Assembly: GCA_017447865.1 (NCBI GenBank)
Contig: JAFSMO010000072.1
Location: 43,118 to 107,117, forward strand
Source: Thermoguttaceae bacterium
GTDB taxonomy: Bacteria > Planctomycetota > Planctomycetia > Pirellulales > Thermoguttaceae
Direction: 5' to 3'
Length of the DNA: 64,000 nucleotides
In this document: positions 7,484 through 15,826 of the stretch, one piece after another
How the letters are laid out: every line of letters starts with the position of its first letter
Numbering within the stretch: the first letter of the stretch is position 1
The notes under the pieces: generated by a model
Databases searched by the model: none
What the model was told of the DNA's origin: nothing
The model's input: the letters and a program-made list of their open reading frames with translations, nothing else
Position numbers and translations under genes: made by a program

Positions 7484-9166
7484 ATGCCTCCACACTACAT
7501 TTTTGAGATGAATCGCGTTGGAAAACGCTACGGTGAAAAGGTCGTCCTGCAGAACATCAGCCTGATGTTTTACTACGGCGCGAAAATCGGGATCGTCGGC
7601 GAAAACGGAGCCGGTAAATCGACCCTCTTGAAGATCATGGCCGGGATCGATAAAGATTTCGAGGGCGAGACCAAACTCGCGAAAGGGATGCGGGTCCGGT
7701 ACGTCGCGCAGGAGCCGGAGCTGGAACTCGAAGCGACGGTCCGCGAGAACCTGATGACCGCCGTGAAGCCGATCACGGACAAAATCGACCGCTTCAACGA
7801 GATCTCCGTCCTGATGGGCGACCCGGATCAGGAGGCGAATTTCGATAAACTGATGGAGGAAATGGGCGCCCTGCAGGAAGAGATCGACGCGGTGGACGGC
7901 TGGAACCTCGACCACCAGATCGACCTGGCCGCCGACGCGCTGGTGCTTCCGCCGGACGACGCGATCGTTCGGAAACTCTCGGGCGGGGAGCGCCGCCGCG
8001 TCGCGCTTTGCATGGCGCTTCTGGAAAAGCCGGACCTTCTGCTTCTCGATGAGCCGACGAACCACCTGGACGCCGAAACGATCCAGTGGCTTGAAGGGAC
8101 TCTGCGCGACTACCCCGGCACCGTGATCATCGTGACGCACGACCGGTACTTCCTCGATAATGTGACGAAGTGGATCCTCGAGCTGGAAAACACGCGGGGG
8201 ATCCCATTCGAGGGGAACTATTCGAGCTGGCTCGCGCAAAAGGCCGAGCTTCTGAGGATCATCGAGAAAAAGGAGACCCAGCGGCAAAAAACGCTCCAGC
8301 GCGAGCTGGAGTGGATCCAGATGGCGCATAAAGGCCGCAAGCAGAAGAACGAGGCGCGAATCAAGTCGTACGAGCAGCTCGCCAGCCAGGAAACGATCGA
8401 CGATAAAAGCGACGCGATCATTCAGATCGCCCCCGGCCCGCGCCTCGGGGAAAAGGTCATTCAGCTCGACGGTGTTTCGAAAGGTTTCACCATCGGAGGG
8501 AACGAGATCACACTGCTCGACGACGTTTCGTTCAACGTCCCGCGCGGCGCCGTGGTCGGCGTCATCGGCCCGAACGGGACCGGTAAAACGACGCTTTTCC
8601 GCATGATCGTCGGCGAGGAAAAACCGGACTCGGGCACGATCGCCATCGGCGACACGGTGCAGCTGGCGTACGTGGACCAGCACCGCGACGCGCTGAACGA
8701 CCAGAACACGATCTTCGACGAGATCACGGACGGCAAAGACGTGATCGAGCTCGGAAAAACGAAGATGAACAGTCGGGCGTACGTTTCCCGGTTCAATTTC
8801 CGCGGGACCCAGCAGTCGAAACTGGTCGGCCAATGCTCGGGCGGTGAGCGGAACCGCGTGCATTTGGCGAAACTCCTGCGCCGCGGCGGAAACGTGATCC
8901 TGCTCGACGAACCGACGAACGACCTGGACGTGAACACGATGCGCGTGCTGGAGCAGGCGATCCTGGATTTCAGCGGCTGCGTGGTGGTGATCAGCCACGA
9001 CCGTTTCTTCCTCGACCGCATTTGCACACACACGCTCGTTTACGAAGGGAACGGAAAGGTCCGCTGGTTCGAGGGCAATTTCTCCGAGTACGAGGAAATG
9101 CTCAAGACCCAGGACCCGGGCCGATTCGAAAACCGGCGCAGCAAGTACAAGAAAATCATCCGTTAA
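7484..9166 (+). CDS. ettA: Energy-dependent translational throttle ABC-F protein EttA
   Basis: A 560-residue soluble ABC-F ATPase with two nucleotide-binding domains and no membrane segment. Walker A motifs are GENGAGKST (39-47) and GPNGTGKTT (362-370). The signatures are LSGGERRRVALC and CSGGERNRVHLAK, and the Walker B boxes are LLLLDEPTNHLD and VILLDEPTNDLD. The charged interdomain linker (about 250-305, KKETQRQKTLQRELEWIQMA) is the P-site tRNA interaction motif region. EttA gates the first elongation step on ribosomes according to the ADP/ATP ratio. Length and motif order match the EttA subfamily, including the C-terminal SKYKKIIR-type tail. Confidence 0.93.
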   Translation: MPPHYIFEMNRVGKRYGEKVVLQNISLMFYYGAKIGIVGENGAGKSTLLKIMAGIDKDFEGETKLAKGMRVRYVAQEPELELEATVRENLMTAVKPITDKIDRFNEISVLMGDPDQEANFDKLMEEMGALQEEIDAVDGWNLDHQIDLAADALVLPPDDAIVRKLSGGERRRVALCMALLEKPDLLLLDEPTNHLDAETIQWLEGTLRDYPGTVIIVTHDRYFLDNVTKWILELENTRGIPFEGNYSSWLAQKAELLRIIEKKETQRQKTLQRELEWIQMAHKGRKQKNEARIKSYEQLASQETIDDKSDAIIQIAPGPRLGEKVIQLDGVSKGFTIGGNEITLLDDVSFNVPRGAVVGVIGPNGTGKTTLFRMIVGEEKPDSGTIAIGDTVQLAYVDQHRDALNDQNTIFDEITDGKDVIELGKTKMNSRAYVSRFNFRGTQQSKLVGQCSGGERNRVHLAKLLRRGGNVILLDEPTNDLDVNTMRVLEQAILDFSGCVVVISHDRFFLDRICTHTLVYEGNGKVRWFEGNFSEYEEMLKTQDPGRFENRRSKYKKIIR

Positions 9167-9201
9167 GGATTTCGTGGACCATTTAAATGAGGAGTTTTCA
9201 A

Positions 9202-11853
9202 ATGAAGCGTTTCCTGTTTTTGCTCGCGGCTCTTTTTTCGGCTTCCGGTCTTTTGGCTGACGAGGAGAATCTGGGGCTTTTCCAGTTTTACCCGCAGCGG
9301 GGCGTGGCGCCTGAAGTTTCGGCTCCGGCCGGGGCGGACGGTCAGGTCGTGGTGGATGGCGACCGGTTCATCACGGCCGGGACCGGCAAGGAGATCCGCT
9401 TCTGGGGCCTGAACACGTGCTTCGTGATGAATTTTCCCGAAAAGGCCGATGCCGCCCGCTACGCCCAACGGATCGCCGGGTTCGGGTTCAACGCCGTGCG
9501 TCTGCACCACATGGACCGGCGCGACATCTGGGGGAAAAACTACCCCAAAGACCTCACGACGATCGACCCGGAAATGCTCGACCGCCTCGACTGGTTCATT
9601 TACCAGCTCAAACTGAACGGCATTTACGTGAATATTAACCTCCACGTCTCGCGTGAATTCGGCCCGGCCAACGGTTTCCTCCCGGAGGATCAGGGGACCC
9701 GGTACGATAAAGGGCTGGATAATTACGAGCCGCGGATGATCGAGCTTCAGAAAAAGTACGCCCACGACCTTCTGACCCACGTGAACCCGTACACGAAAAT
9801 GGCGTACACCGACGACCCGTGCGTCGCGATGATCGAAATTAATAACGAAAACTCCATCCTGACCCAGTACCGTGACGGGGCGCTGGATTCGCTGGGCACC
9901 GACTACGAGCTTACCCTTCAGAAACTTTGGAACGAGTGGCTCGCGAAGAAGTACGGCACGACCGAAAAACTTCGCGCGGCGTGGGCTTGCGAGGTCATTC
10001 CGGTCAGTGAAAACCTCATCGGCCCGGACCAGAAATGGGTGCTGGAAGTCAGCAGCGGCGCGAAGGCGTCGGTCGAAGTGCAGGACGAAACCCACCGCCT
10101 GACGGTCGAAAAGCTCGGCACGGTCGCGTGGCAGCCGCAGTATAACGTCCGGTCGTTCGAGGTCCAGGAAGGGATCCCGTACACCATCCGCTTTCAGGCG
10201 CGGCGCGTCAGTCCGTCGGAAGGCCAGGGCGGCAAAACCGTTTCCCCGGCGCAGGTTTCCTCGAGCGTCATGCAGAGCCACGACCCGTGGTCGAATCTGG
10301 GCTTCCGGAAGGAGTTCACGCTCACGTCCGAGTGGCAGGATTTTGAGTTCCGCTTCATCCCCACCGCGAGTGACGAGGCGGCGCGTTTCGGTTTCTCCCG
10401 CTTCCCCGAGGGCGTTTACGAGATCCGGAACGTTTCGATCCACTCCGGCGGTGAGATCGGGATCAAGCCGGCCGAGCGTCTGGAGGACGGGGCGGTCCGA
10501 ATCATTTACTTCCGCCGCGAGACGGAGCGCAACACCGAGGCAGCGCGGCAGGATTTCCAGCGTTTTCTGGTCGATCTTGAGACGAAATACTGGGCGGAAA
10601 TGCGCCGGTACATCGTGGAGGACCTGCACGCCAAGGCCCCGGTGACGGGTACCCAGCTGCAATACGGCGCACGCTCGGCTCAGGCCCAGCTCGATTACTG
10701 CGACATTCACTCGTACTGGAACCACCCGCGTTTTCCCGGAGTTCGCTGGGACCAGAAAAACTGGTTCGTCGTGAACACGGCTCTGGCCAATTCGCTGGGC
10801 AAAAAGGATGGAAACCTGAACCTCCTTGCGAGCCAGCGCGTTTTGGGGAAGCCGTACACGGTGAGCGAGTACAATCACCCGTACCCGAATTTCTACGGGG
10901 CGGAAGGCTGCCCGATGATCGCCGCGGTGGGCGCATTCCAGAACTGGAGCGGCGTCTTCAATTTTGCGTGGTCACACTCGACCGACTTCAAGGAAACGAC
11001 GCCCCCGAGTTTCTTCGATTTGAAGGCGAATTCGGTCAAACTGGTCCACACGGCCGCGTGCCGGAACCTTTTCGTTCGCGGTGACCTCGCAAGCGCCCCG
11101 GCCGAGGAAACGCTCGAGTACGCGCTGACGCCGGCGCAGGAACGGGAGTTCATCGCGGAAAAATCGCACCGCTGGAATTTTGACGTGAACCCGGCGGGTT
11201 TCAGCCCCACGGCCCCGCTGGAAAAACGGGTCGGGATCCGGTTCAGAGCCGACGGTAAAGAAGTGGCGGAGCCTTCCGATGAGGAAACCGCCCAAACGGC
11301 GACCTGCGCCAAAGACGGCGTGCTTCAGTGGAACGCGGAAACGCCCGACCAGGGGTTCTTCCTGGCCGATACGCCAAAAACCAAGGTCTTTACCGGCTTC
11401 ACCCAGAACCGGACGTTTGAATTCCGGAACGGCCCGGGGCTGAAAATTGAGTTTGGCCCGACGCTACTGAACTGGGCGACGGTCTCCTTGACGGAGCTGG
11501 AGCCGAACCGTCTGCTTCTGGCCGCGACGGGCTTGCAGAAGAATCAGAACTGCGAGCTGGGCGAGTACGACCCCGACGCGATCCAGGGCGTGGAGGTGAC
11601 GGAGTACCCGAGCCTGATCAACAAGCGGATCTCCTGCTGCAAAAAGCAGGGCACCGGCCCGGTTCTTTGTGAGGGGATTTCGGCCAGGATCACGCTTGAG
11701 GTTCCGAAAGACGCGGCGGTGAAATGTTTCGCTCTCGACGCAAACGCCGAGCCCGCGCAGGAGGTCAAGGTGAAACGCGTCGATGAAACGCACGCGGCGA
11801 TAGAAATTTCCAAAGAGTTCAAAACGCTGTGGTACGAAGTCCGGTTTGAATGA
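9202..11853 (+). CDS. Large secreted glycoside hydrolase (GH-A clan, GH5-like)
   Basis: The start at 9202 is chosen over 9187 because a GAGGAG site lies 7 nt upstream and the product opens with a clean signal peptide (MKRFLFLLAALFSASGLLA). The mature protein is about 865 residues. An N-terminal barrel part includes IRFWGLNTCFVMNF and FGFNAVRLHHMD. E216 in IEINNENS is a candidate acid/base. A beta-rich, carbohydrate-binding-like insertion (about 270-430) follows, and the second half of the barrel has E556 in YTVSEYNHPYPN as candidate nucleophile. A C-terminal beta-sandwich domain completes it. This order is common in planctomycete and Verrucomicrobia GH5/GH-A proteins of unassigned specificity. 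The substrate is not predictable; secretion and the nearby xylanase suggest plant or mucin glycans. Confidence 0.75.
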   Translation: MKRFLFLLAALFSASGLLADEENLGLFQFYPQRGVAPEVSAPAGADGQVVVDGDRFITAGTGKEIRFWGLNTCFVMNFPEKADAARYAQRIAGFGFNAVRLHHMDRRDIWGKNYPKDLTTIDPEMLDRLDWFIYQLKLNGIYVNINLHVSREFGPANGFLPEDQGTRYDKGLDNYEPRMIELQKKYAHDLLTHVNPYTKMAYTDDPCVAMIEINNENSILTQYRDGALDSLGTDYELTLQKLWNEWLAKKYGTTEKLRAAWACEVIPVSENLIGPDQKWVLEVSSGAKASVEVQDETHRLTVEKLGTVAWQPQYNVRSFEVQEGIPYTIRFQARRVSPSEGQGGKTVSPAQVSSSVMQSHDPWSNLGFRKEFTLTSEWQDFEFRFIPTASDEAARFGFSRFPEGVYEIRNVSIHSGGEIGIKPAERLEDGAVRIIYFRRETERNTEAARQDFQRFLVDLETKYWAEMRRYIVEDLHAKAPVTGTQLQYGARSAQAQLDYCDIHSYWNHPRFPGVRWDQKNWFVVNTALANSLGKKDGNLNLLASQRVLGKPYTVSEYNHPYPNFYGAEGCPMIAAVGAFQNWSGVFNFAWSHSTDFKETTPPSFFDLKANSVKLVHTAACRNLFVRGDLASAPAEETLEYALTPAQEREFIAEKSHRWNFDVNPAGFSPTAPLEKRVGIRFRADGKEVAEPSDEETAQTATCAKDGVLQWNAETPDQGFFLADTPKTKVFTGFTQNRTFEFRNGPGLKIEFGPTLLNWATVSLTELEPNRLLLAATGLQKNQNCELGEYDPDAIQGVEVTEYPSLINKRISCCKKQGTGPVLCEGISARITLEVPKDAAVKCFALDANAEPAQEVKVKRVDETHAAIEISKEFKTLWYEVRFE

Positions 11854-11882
11854 AACCGGTCCCCGCGCCGTTGAGCGTTTCC

Positions 11883-12833
11883 CTAGATCAGATCCATTTT
11901 CTGCAGACACTTGTACGTCAAAAATCCCACGATTCCCAAAAACAGGAAAAGGAGCGGATAGGAAACCGCCATGGGCATTTTGAAGTACTCCTCATTGAAG
12001 ACGGTGAATTCCGACATTCCGCCGATCCCCGCGATCAGGTTCATCGGCATCATGATGAGCGAAATGACAGTCAGACGTTTCATCAGGTTGCTCATGTTAT
12101 TACCCATGAGCGAGATGCGGGCGTCGGTCATTTTCGTCATGATTGCCGTGGTGATCTGCGCCTCCTGACAGCACTGCGCGGAGTCCAGGCGAATGTCGTC
12201 AAGTATTTCTTTCTGCGATTCGTTGAATCCGAGCTTCTGCGTATTATTGTAAATGCGCTCGATCAGGGCGTTATTCCCGTTCAGGGCGCTGACGTAGTAC
12301 GTCATGCTCTTTCCGAGACTGAAAAGCCTCATGAGCTGGTCCGAGTCCGCCGTCTCAATGACTTCTTCTTCCAACTGCTCCATCGCCAGACTCATGCAGC
12401 GCAGATGCTCGTGGAAGTGCAGCGTCGTGCGATGCAGAACATTGATCAGAACGTCCCGAATGTCCTCGACCCGCATCGGCGCGTAGAGGAATTCCTTGAA
12501 CGAAATGTCCTCGTTGAAAATGAAGAGCAGGCGGTCCTCGAAAATGACCGCGCCGAGGGACATGACCCGGGATTCGATCTCACGGTCAATGATCCCAATG
12601 TGCATCGGATGCTTGCAGATCACGACGATTTTGTTGTCGCGGCTTTCGATTCGCGGCAGCTCGTTTTCGTCGAGTACCGATTGCAGCGTATGGATCCCCA
12701 AATGAAAATCGGTCTGAATGAACTTTTTTTCGATTTGGTCAGGCTCGGTGCATATAAGTACGGGGGCGGTATTGGCTTCCTGCTCGTCAGCTTCGACTAG
12801 TTTGCCGTTTTCAAAAACGTAGCCGGTAATCAT
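11883..12833 (-). CDS. CorA-family divalent cation transporter
   Basis: A 316-residue CorA-type protein. It has an N-terminal cytoplasmic alpha/beta domain, a long helical stalk, and two C-terminal membrane helices (about 250-272 and 285-306). The short periplasmic loop follows PMNLIAGIGGMSEF, where the canonical GMN motif of CorA reads GMS. The C-terminus (LQKMDLI) is basic-hydrophobic as in the family. CorA forms pentameric Mg2+/Co2+ channels in the inner membrane; the variant motif could alter selectivity, and subfamilies with GMS-type loops are known. An AAGGGGG ribosome-binding site precedes the ATG. A strong hairpin lies in its 5' leader. Confidence 0.8.
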   Translation of the reverse strand: MITGYVFENGKLVEADEQEANTAPVLICTEPDQIEKKFIQTDFHLGIHTLQSVLDENELPRIESRDNKIVVICKHPMHIGIIDREIESRVMSLGAVIFEDRLLFIFNEDISFKEFLYAPMRVEDIRDVLINVLHRTTLHFHEHLRCMSLAMEQLEEEVIETADSDQLMRLFSLGKSMTYYVSALNGNNALIERIYNNTQKLGFNESQKEILDDIRLDSAQCCQEAQITTAIMTKMTDARISLMGNNMSNLMKRLTVISLIMMPMNLIAGIGGMSEFTVFNEEYFKMPMAVSYPLLFLFLGIVGFLTYKCLQKMDLI

Positions 12834-12858
12834 GTGAACCCCCTTTCTGGCTTTTTCA

Positions 12859-12904
12859 GGACCCCGAGAGAAAAGGATTCACGCCGTCCTTTTCTCCCGG
12901 AGGA
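12859..12904 (-). terminator. Hairpin between potD-like gene and corA-like gene
   Basis: The arms GAGAGAAAAGGA and TCCTTTTCTC, extended by GGACCCC/GGAGGAC, form a stem of about 16 of 19 pairs with a 9-nt loop. It sits between two genes on the minus strand. There is no T-tract on either strand, so it may act as a factor-dependent terminator or as a leader structure of the transporter gene. Confidence 0.45.
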
Positions 12905-12924
12905 CTATAATTTCATCTTGAGAA

Positions 12925-13971
12925 TCAATCCTTCGCTTTGATTTCGTCCCAGATTTTGGTGTATTTCTTCGTGGCTTCTTCATCGAGGTTTTTGGTGATG
13001 CAGAGTTTCTCTTTTACCTCATCAGAAAGGAGGAACCCCGGAATGGCCCGCGTCTCTTCCGAAACGCCGTCTTCCGCACCTTCCACGCAGACGTAGTACT
13101 TCGTGAACTCCATGTTGCGGGAGGCGTTGGTTTTGTCGCACATGAAATTAATGAAAGCGTGCGCCAATTCCACGTTTTGCGCGTTGCCCGGAATGACGAA
13201 ATTGTCGATGCTGATGATCGCGCCTTCTTTCGGAATAACAAAACGAATATTATTATCCTCGGCCGTCATTTGCATGATGTCGCCGCCGTAGCCGTGAATG
13301 ATGAAGTTCGCGCCAGAGTTGAGGTCCTGCTTCAGGTCATCGACCCCGAACTTCGCGATGTTTTTCTTCCAGGAGATCACGAGCTGCTTCGCTTCCTCGA
13401 GCTGCTGGTCGTCGGTGGAATTATTGTCGTAACCCAGAGTGATCAACGCTGCGCCGATCGTTTCCCGCATGTCGTCCAGCAGGGAAACACGCTTGACGTA
13501 TTTCTGATTCTCGCAGTTGTAAACGGTCCAGGAATCTGGCAGAGGGTCACACTCGCTCACGAGGCAGCCGAGCCCAGTCACGCCGCCGTAATACGGAACC
13601 GCGTACTCGAAATTCGGGTCGCCGTTTTTCTCGGCCATCGCTTTGTCCGAGTTCTGGACCACGTTCGGGAGCTTCTTCGTGTCGAGCTTCTGAAGGAGAT
13701 TCTCGTCGCGCATGGTTTCCACGGCGTAAGTCGTCGGGAGAATGACGTCATAATGAACGCTTCCCGTGCGGATCTTCGCGATCATGTCCTCGTTGCTGTC
13801 GAAGGTTTCGAGCATGACGTGGCAGTCGAACTTCTTCTCAAAGTCGGAAACGACTTCCGGGTCGATATAGTCTTCCCACGTGTAGAAGTACAGAACGGGC
13901 TTGGACGGCCCGCAGCCAACCAAAAGGAGCAGGGCGAAGCAGGACAAAACAAACGCAAAGGATTTTTTCAT
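12925..13971 (-). CDS. Spermidine/putrescine-binding lipoprotein, PotD-like
   Basis: A 348-residue periplasmic solute-binding protein with a lipoprotein signal: the LLLVGC lipobox places the lipidated cysteine at residue 20. The mature part begins with LYFYTWEDYIDPEVVSDFEKKF, typical of PotD/PotF polyamine-binding proteins, and continues with VHYDVILPTTYAVETM and GYGGDIMQM. The ATG at 13971 is preferred to the TTG one codon upstream. No potA, potB or potC genes are adjacent, so it is an orphan binding protein in this window; its permease must be encoded elsewhere or it has another role. Confidence 0.85.
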   Translation of the reverse strand: MKKSFAFVLSCFALLLLVGCGPSKPVLYFYTWEDYIDPEVVSDFEKKFDCHVMLETFDSNEDMIAKIRTGSVHYDVILPTTYAVETMRDENLLQKLDTKKLPNVVQNSDKAMAEKNGDPNFEYAVPYYGGVTGLGCLVSECDPLPDSWTVYNCENQKYVKRVSLLDDMRETIGAALITLGYDNNSTDDQQLEEAKQLVISWKKNIAKFGVDDLKQDLNSGANFIIHGYGGDIMQMTAEDNNIRFVIPKEGAIISIDNFVIPGNAQNVELAHAFINFMCDKTNASRNMEFTKYYVCVEGAEDGVSEETRAIPGFLLSDEVKEKLCITKNLDEEATKKYTKIWDEIKAKD

Positions 13972-13987
13972 CAAGCGACCTTTCTTT

Positions 13988-14049
13988 CAATTAGGAATTA
14001 GGAGTTAGGAAATTTAATTATGAATTACGAATTATGAATTATGAATTAA
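13988..14049. repeat. Tandem AATTAGGAATT / AATTATGAATT repeats
   Basis: Two kinds of AT-rich tandem units: TTAGGAATTAGGAGTTAGG, then AATTATGAATTACGAATTATGAATTATGAATT, ending at the stop codon of the oxidoreductase gene. They belong to the same family as the repeats near 7445, 44969 and 48238. Confidence 0.7.
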
Positions 14050-14050
14050 T

Positions 14051-15502
14051 TCAGATTTCCGGGACCACGAAACCTTCGCGGTATTCGCGTTTCAGCAGGG
14101 CGTTGGCCGCATCGGCGCCGTCACCGGTGAATTTGCCGGCGGCTTCGTCGTACGTCAGCATGTCGCTCAGGACGATCGGCGAGTTTTCAAGCGTCAGGCC
14201 GTTTTTCCCAAGCAGGTCACCCATGTTCGCGAGGAGTTCTTCCCAGCGGCCGTCGGTCTTGCCGTTCAGAACGTCAGCGTTTTCCTGACGGTACGGCTTG
14301 CCGACCTGGAACGCGATGTTCGAGAAGTTGCACCACGCCACGACGTGATTGTGCAGCTCCACGTCGGCCGTCTGGATGGAACGGTCGTGGGCACGGATCG
14401 CGTCGAGGAAGTTTCTCTGGTGCTGGCCGCCCGAGTCGCCTTTGAACTCACGGATCACTTTGCCGTCGTACGTCACGGCCTTTCCGCGGCCGCGCTCGCC
14501 CCAGTACATGCCGCCCTCGCAGTACACGCAGTAGCCGCTTCCCGGGCCGGTGCACTTGCCGGCGGATTTGGAGTCGGGGCCTTCCGTGATGTTGGAAAGA
14601 CCGATCACCATCGGGATCGAGCCGGTGTCGAACCAGACGAAGTGGACGTTCGGCGTTTCGCCCGCATCGTTGTACACGACCCGCGCGCCGCCGCCGAGGA
14701 TGCGTTTCGGGTACGCCACCTTGTCGAGCAGGACGTTATTGATCGCATCGTCGAGGACGTGAACGCCCCAGTTGCCCATCTCGCCGGAACCGGTGTTCCA
14801 GTCCCAGTGCCAGTCGTAATGGAGTTTGTCGCGGAAGATCGGTTTGTCCTGCGCCGGGCCGAGCCAGAGATTGTAGTCCACTTCCGGCGGGATCGGGAGC
14901 GGCGTTTCCCGTTTGCCGATGGAGGCGCGGCGGCCGTAGCGGTTGACCGCAAGAGATTTGATCTCGCCCAGAGCTTTTTCTTCGTGGAGGAATTTTTTGA
15001 TTTCGGCCTGCATCGGGTCACTGCGCTGCTGCGTGCCGACCTGGCAGATCACGTTGTATTTGCGCGAGGCTTTCACGACCTGGTCGCCTTCCCACTGGCT
15101 GTGCGAGAGGGGTTTTTCGACGTAAACGTGCTTGCCCGCCTGCATCGCCCAGATGCTCGCCAGACAGTGCCAGTGGTTACACGTGGAAACGTAAACCGCG
15201 TCGATGGAGGGATCGTCGAAGATTTTGCGCATGTCGCGGTAGCCGACGGAACCCGGAACGCGGGCAGTCGCCGCTGCGAGAATATTTTCGTCCACGTCGG
15301 AGAAGGCGCAGAGGTTCACGTCGCTCATCTTGCTGTAGCAGTTCAGATGGTCGCCGCCGCGCCAGCCGATGCCGATCCCGGCGATGTTGATTTTTTCATT
15401 GGCTCCGGTCCCGGCCTGAATTGCGGGAGTGGGGAACAGAGAGGCGAGTGCTCCGGAGGCAAGCGAAACGCGGACGAACTGACGACGATTCATGGAACGC
15501 AT
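14051..15502 (-). CDS. Tat-exported Gfo/Idh/MocA family oxidoreductase
   Basis: A 483-residue NAD(P)-dependent dehydrogenase of the Gfo/Idh/MocA family. It begins with a twin-arginine signal (MNRRQFVRVSLASGALASLF), so it is expected to fold in the cytoplasm and be exported. The Rossmann motif is AGIGIGWRGGDH (about 41-52) and the conserved EKP motif is at 129-131 in HVYVEKPLSHS. The start at 15502 is supported by a GAGGA site 8 nt upstream. Planctomycetes carry many such exported members, thought to act on sugars or their derivatives; the substrate here is unknown. Confidence 0.88.
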   Translation of the reverse strand: MRSMNRRQFVRVSLASGALASLFPTPAIQAGTGANEKINIAGIGIGWRGGDHLNCYSKMSDVNLCAFSDVDENILAAATARVPGSVGYRDMRKIFDDPSIDAVYVSTCNHWHCLASIWAMQAGKHVYVEKPLSHSQWEGDQVVKASRKYNVICQVGTQQRSDPMQAEIKKFLHEEKALGEIKSLAVNRYGRRASIGKRETPLPIPPEVDYNLWLGPAQDKPIFRDKLHYDWHWDWNTGSGEMGNWGVHVLDDAINNVLLDKVAYPKRILGGGARVVYNDAGETPNVHFVWFDTGSIPMVIGLSNITEGPDSKSAGKCTGPGSGYCVYCEGGMYWGERGRGKAVTYDGKVIREFKGDSGGQHQRNFLDAIRAHDRSIQTADVELHNHVVAWCNFSNIAFQVGKPYRQENADVLNGKTDGRWEELLANMGDLLGKNGLTLENSPIVLSDMLTYDEAAGKFTGDGADAANALLKREYREGFVVPEI

Positions 15503-15687
15503 GGTTTTTTTCCTCGTGGTTTGGGGTGGGGGAGAAAAAACAAAACAAATTATTACCTATTATAAACGAAAAAGTCGTTTTTGAAAAGCCCCTAAGGCCG
15601 GATTTTTACTAAAAAAGTGAGAAAATATTGGGCAAATGAGCAGGATTCATACGAATCCGATGGATGAGGCGCCTTTCCAATGAAGAA

Positions 15688-15810
15688 GCCTCCCCTGAAA
15701 GGGGAGGTGCCCCGAAGGGGCGGAGGGGTTCCGGAACTGGTGAAAACCCGTCCTTTATTCCGACCCCCCCAGCCTCGCTTAGCTCGGCAGCCCCCCCCTC
15801 ATGGGGGACT
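15688..15810. repeat. CCTCCCC-type intergenic repeat element
   Basis: Contains CCTCCCCT-GAA-AGGGGAGG, then GCCCCGAAGGGGC, GGAGGGG, and further on CCCCCCAGCCTCGC, TTAGCTCGGCAGC and CCCCCCCTCATGGGGG. These nested inverted arms form a foldable mobile-repeat-like unit. It occupies most of the gap between the Gfo gene and priA. No ORF in it looks real. Confidence 0.65.
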
Positions 15811-15826
15811 TTAATTTAAAATCCGC

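Noticed and set aside
7466..9031. 521-codon ORF antisense to ettA
   Set aside because: Antisense shadow; repetitive Arg/His/Val composition typical of reversed GC-rich codons.
9163..10878. 571-codon ORF antisense to the large glycosidase
   Set aside because: Antisense shadow without motifs; sense strand has signal peptide and catalytic residues.
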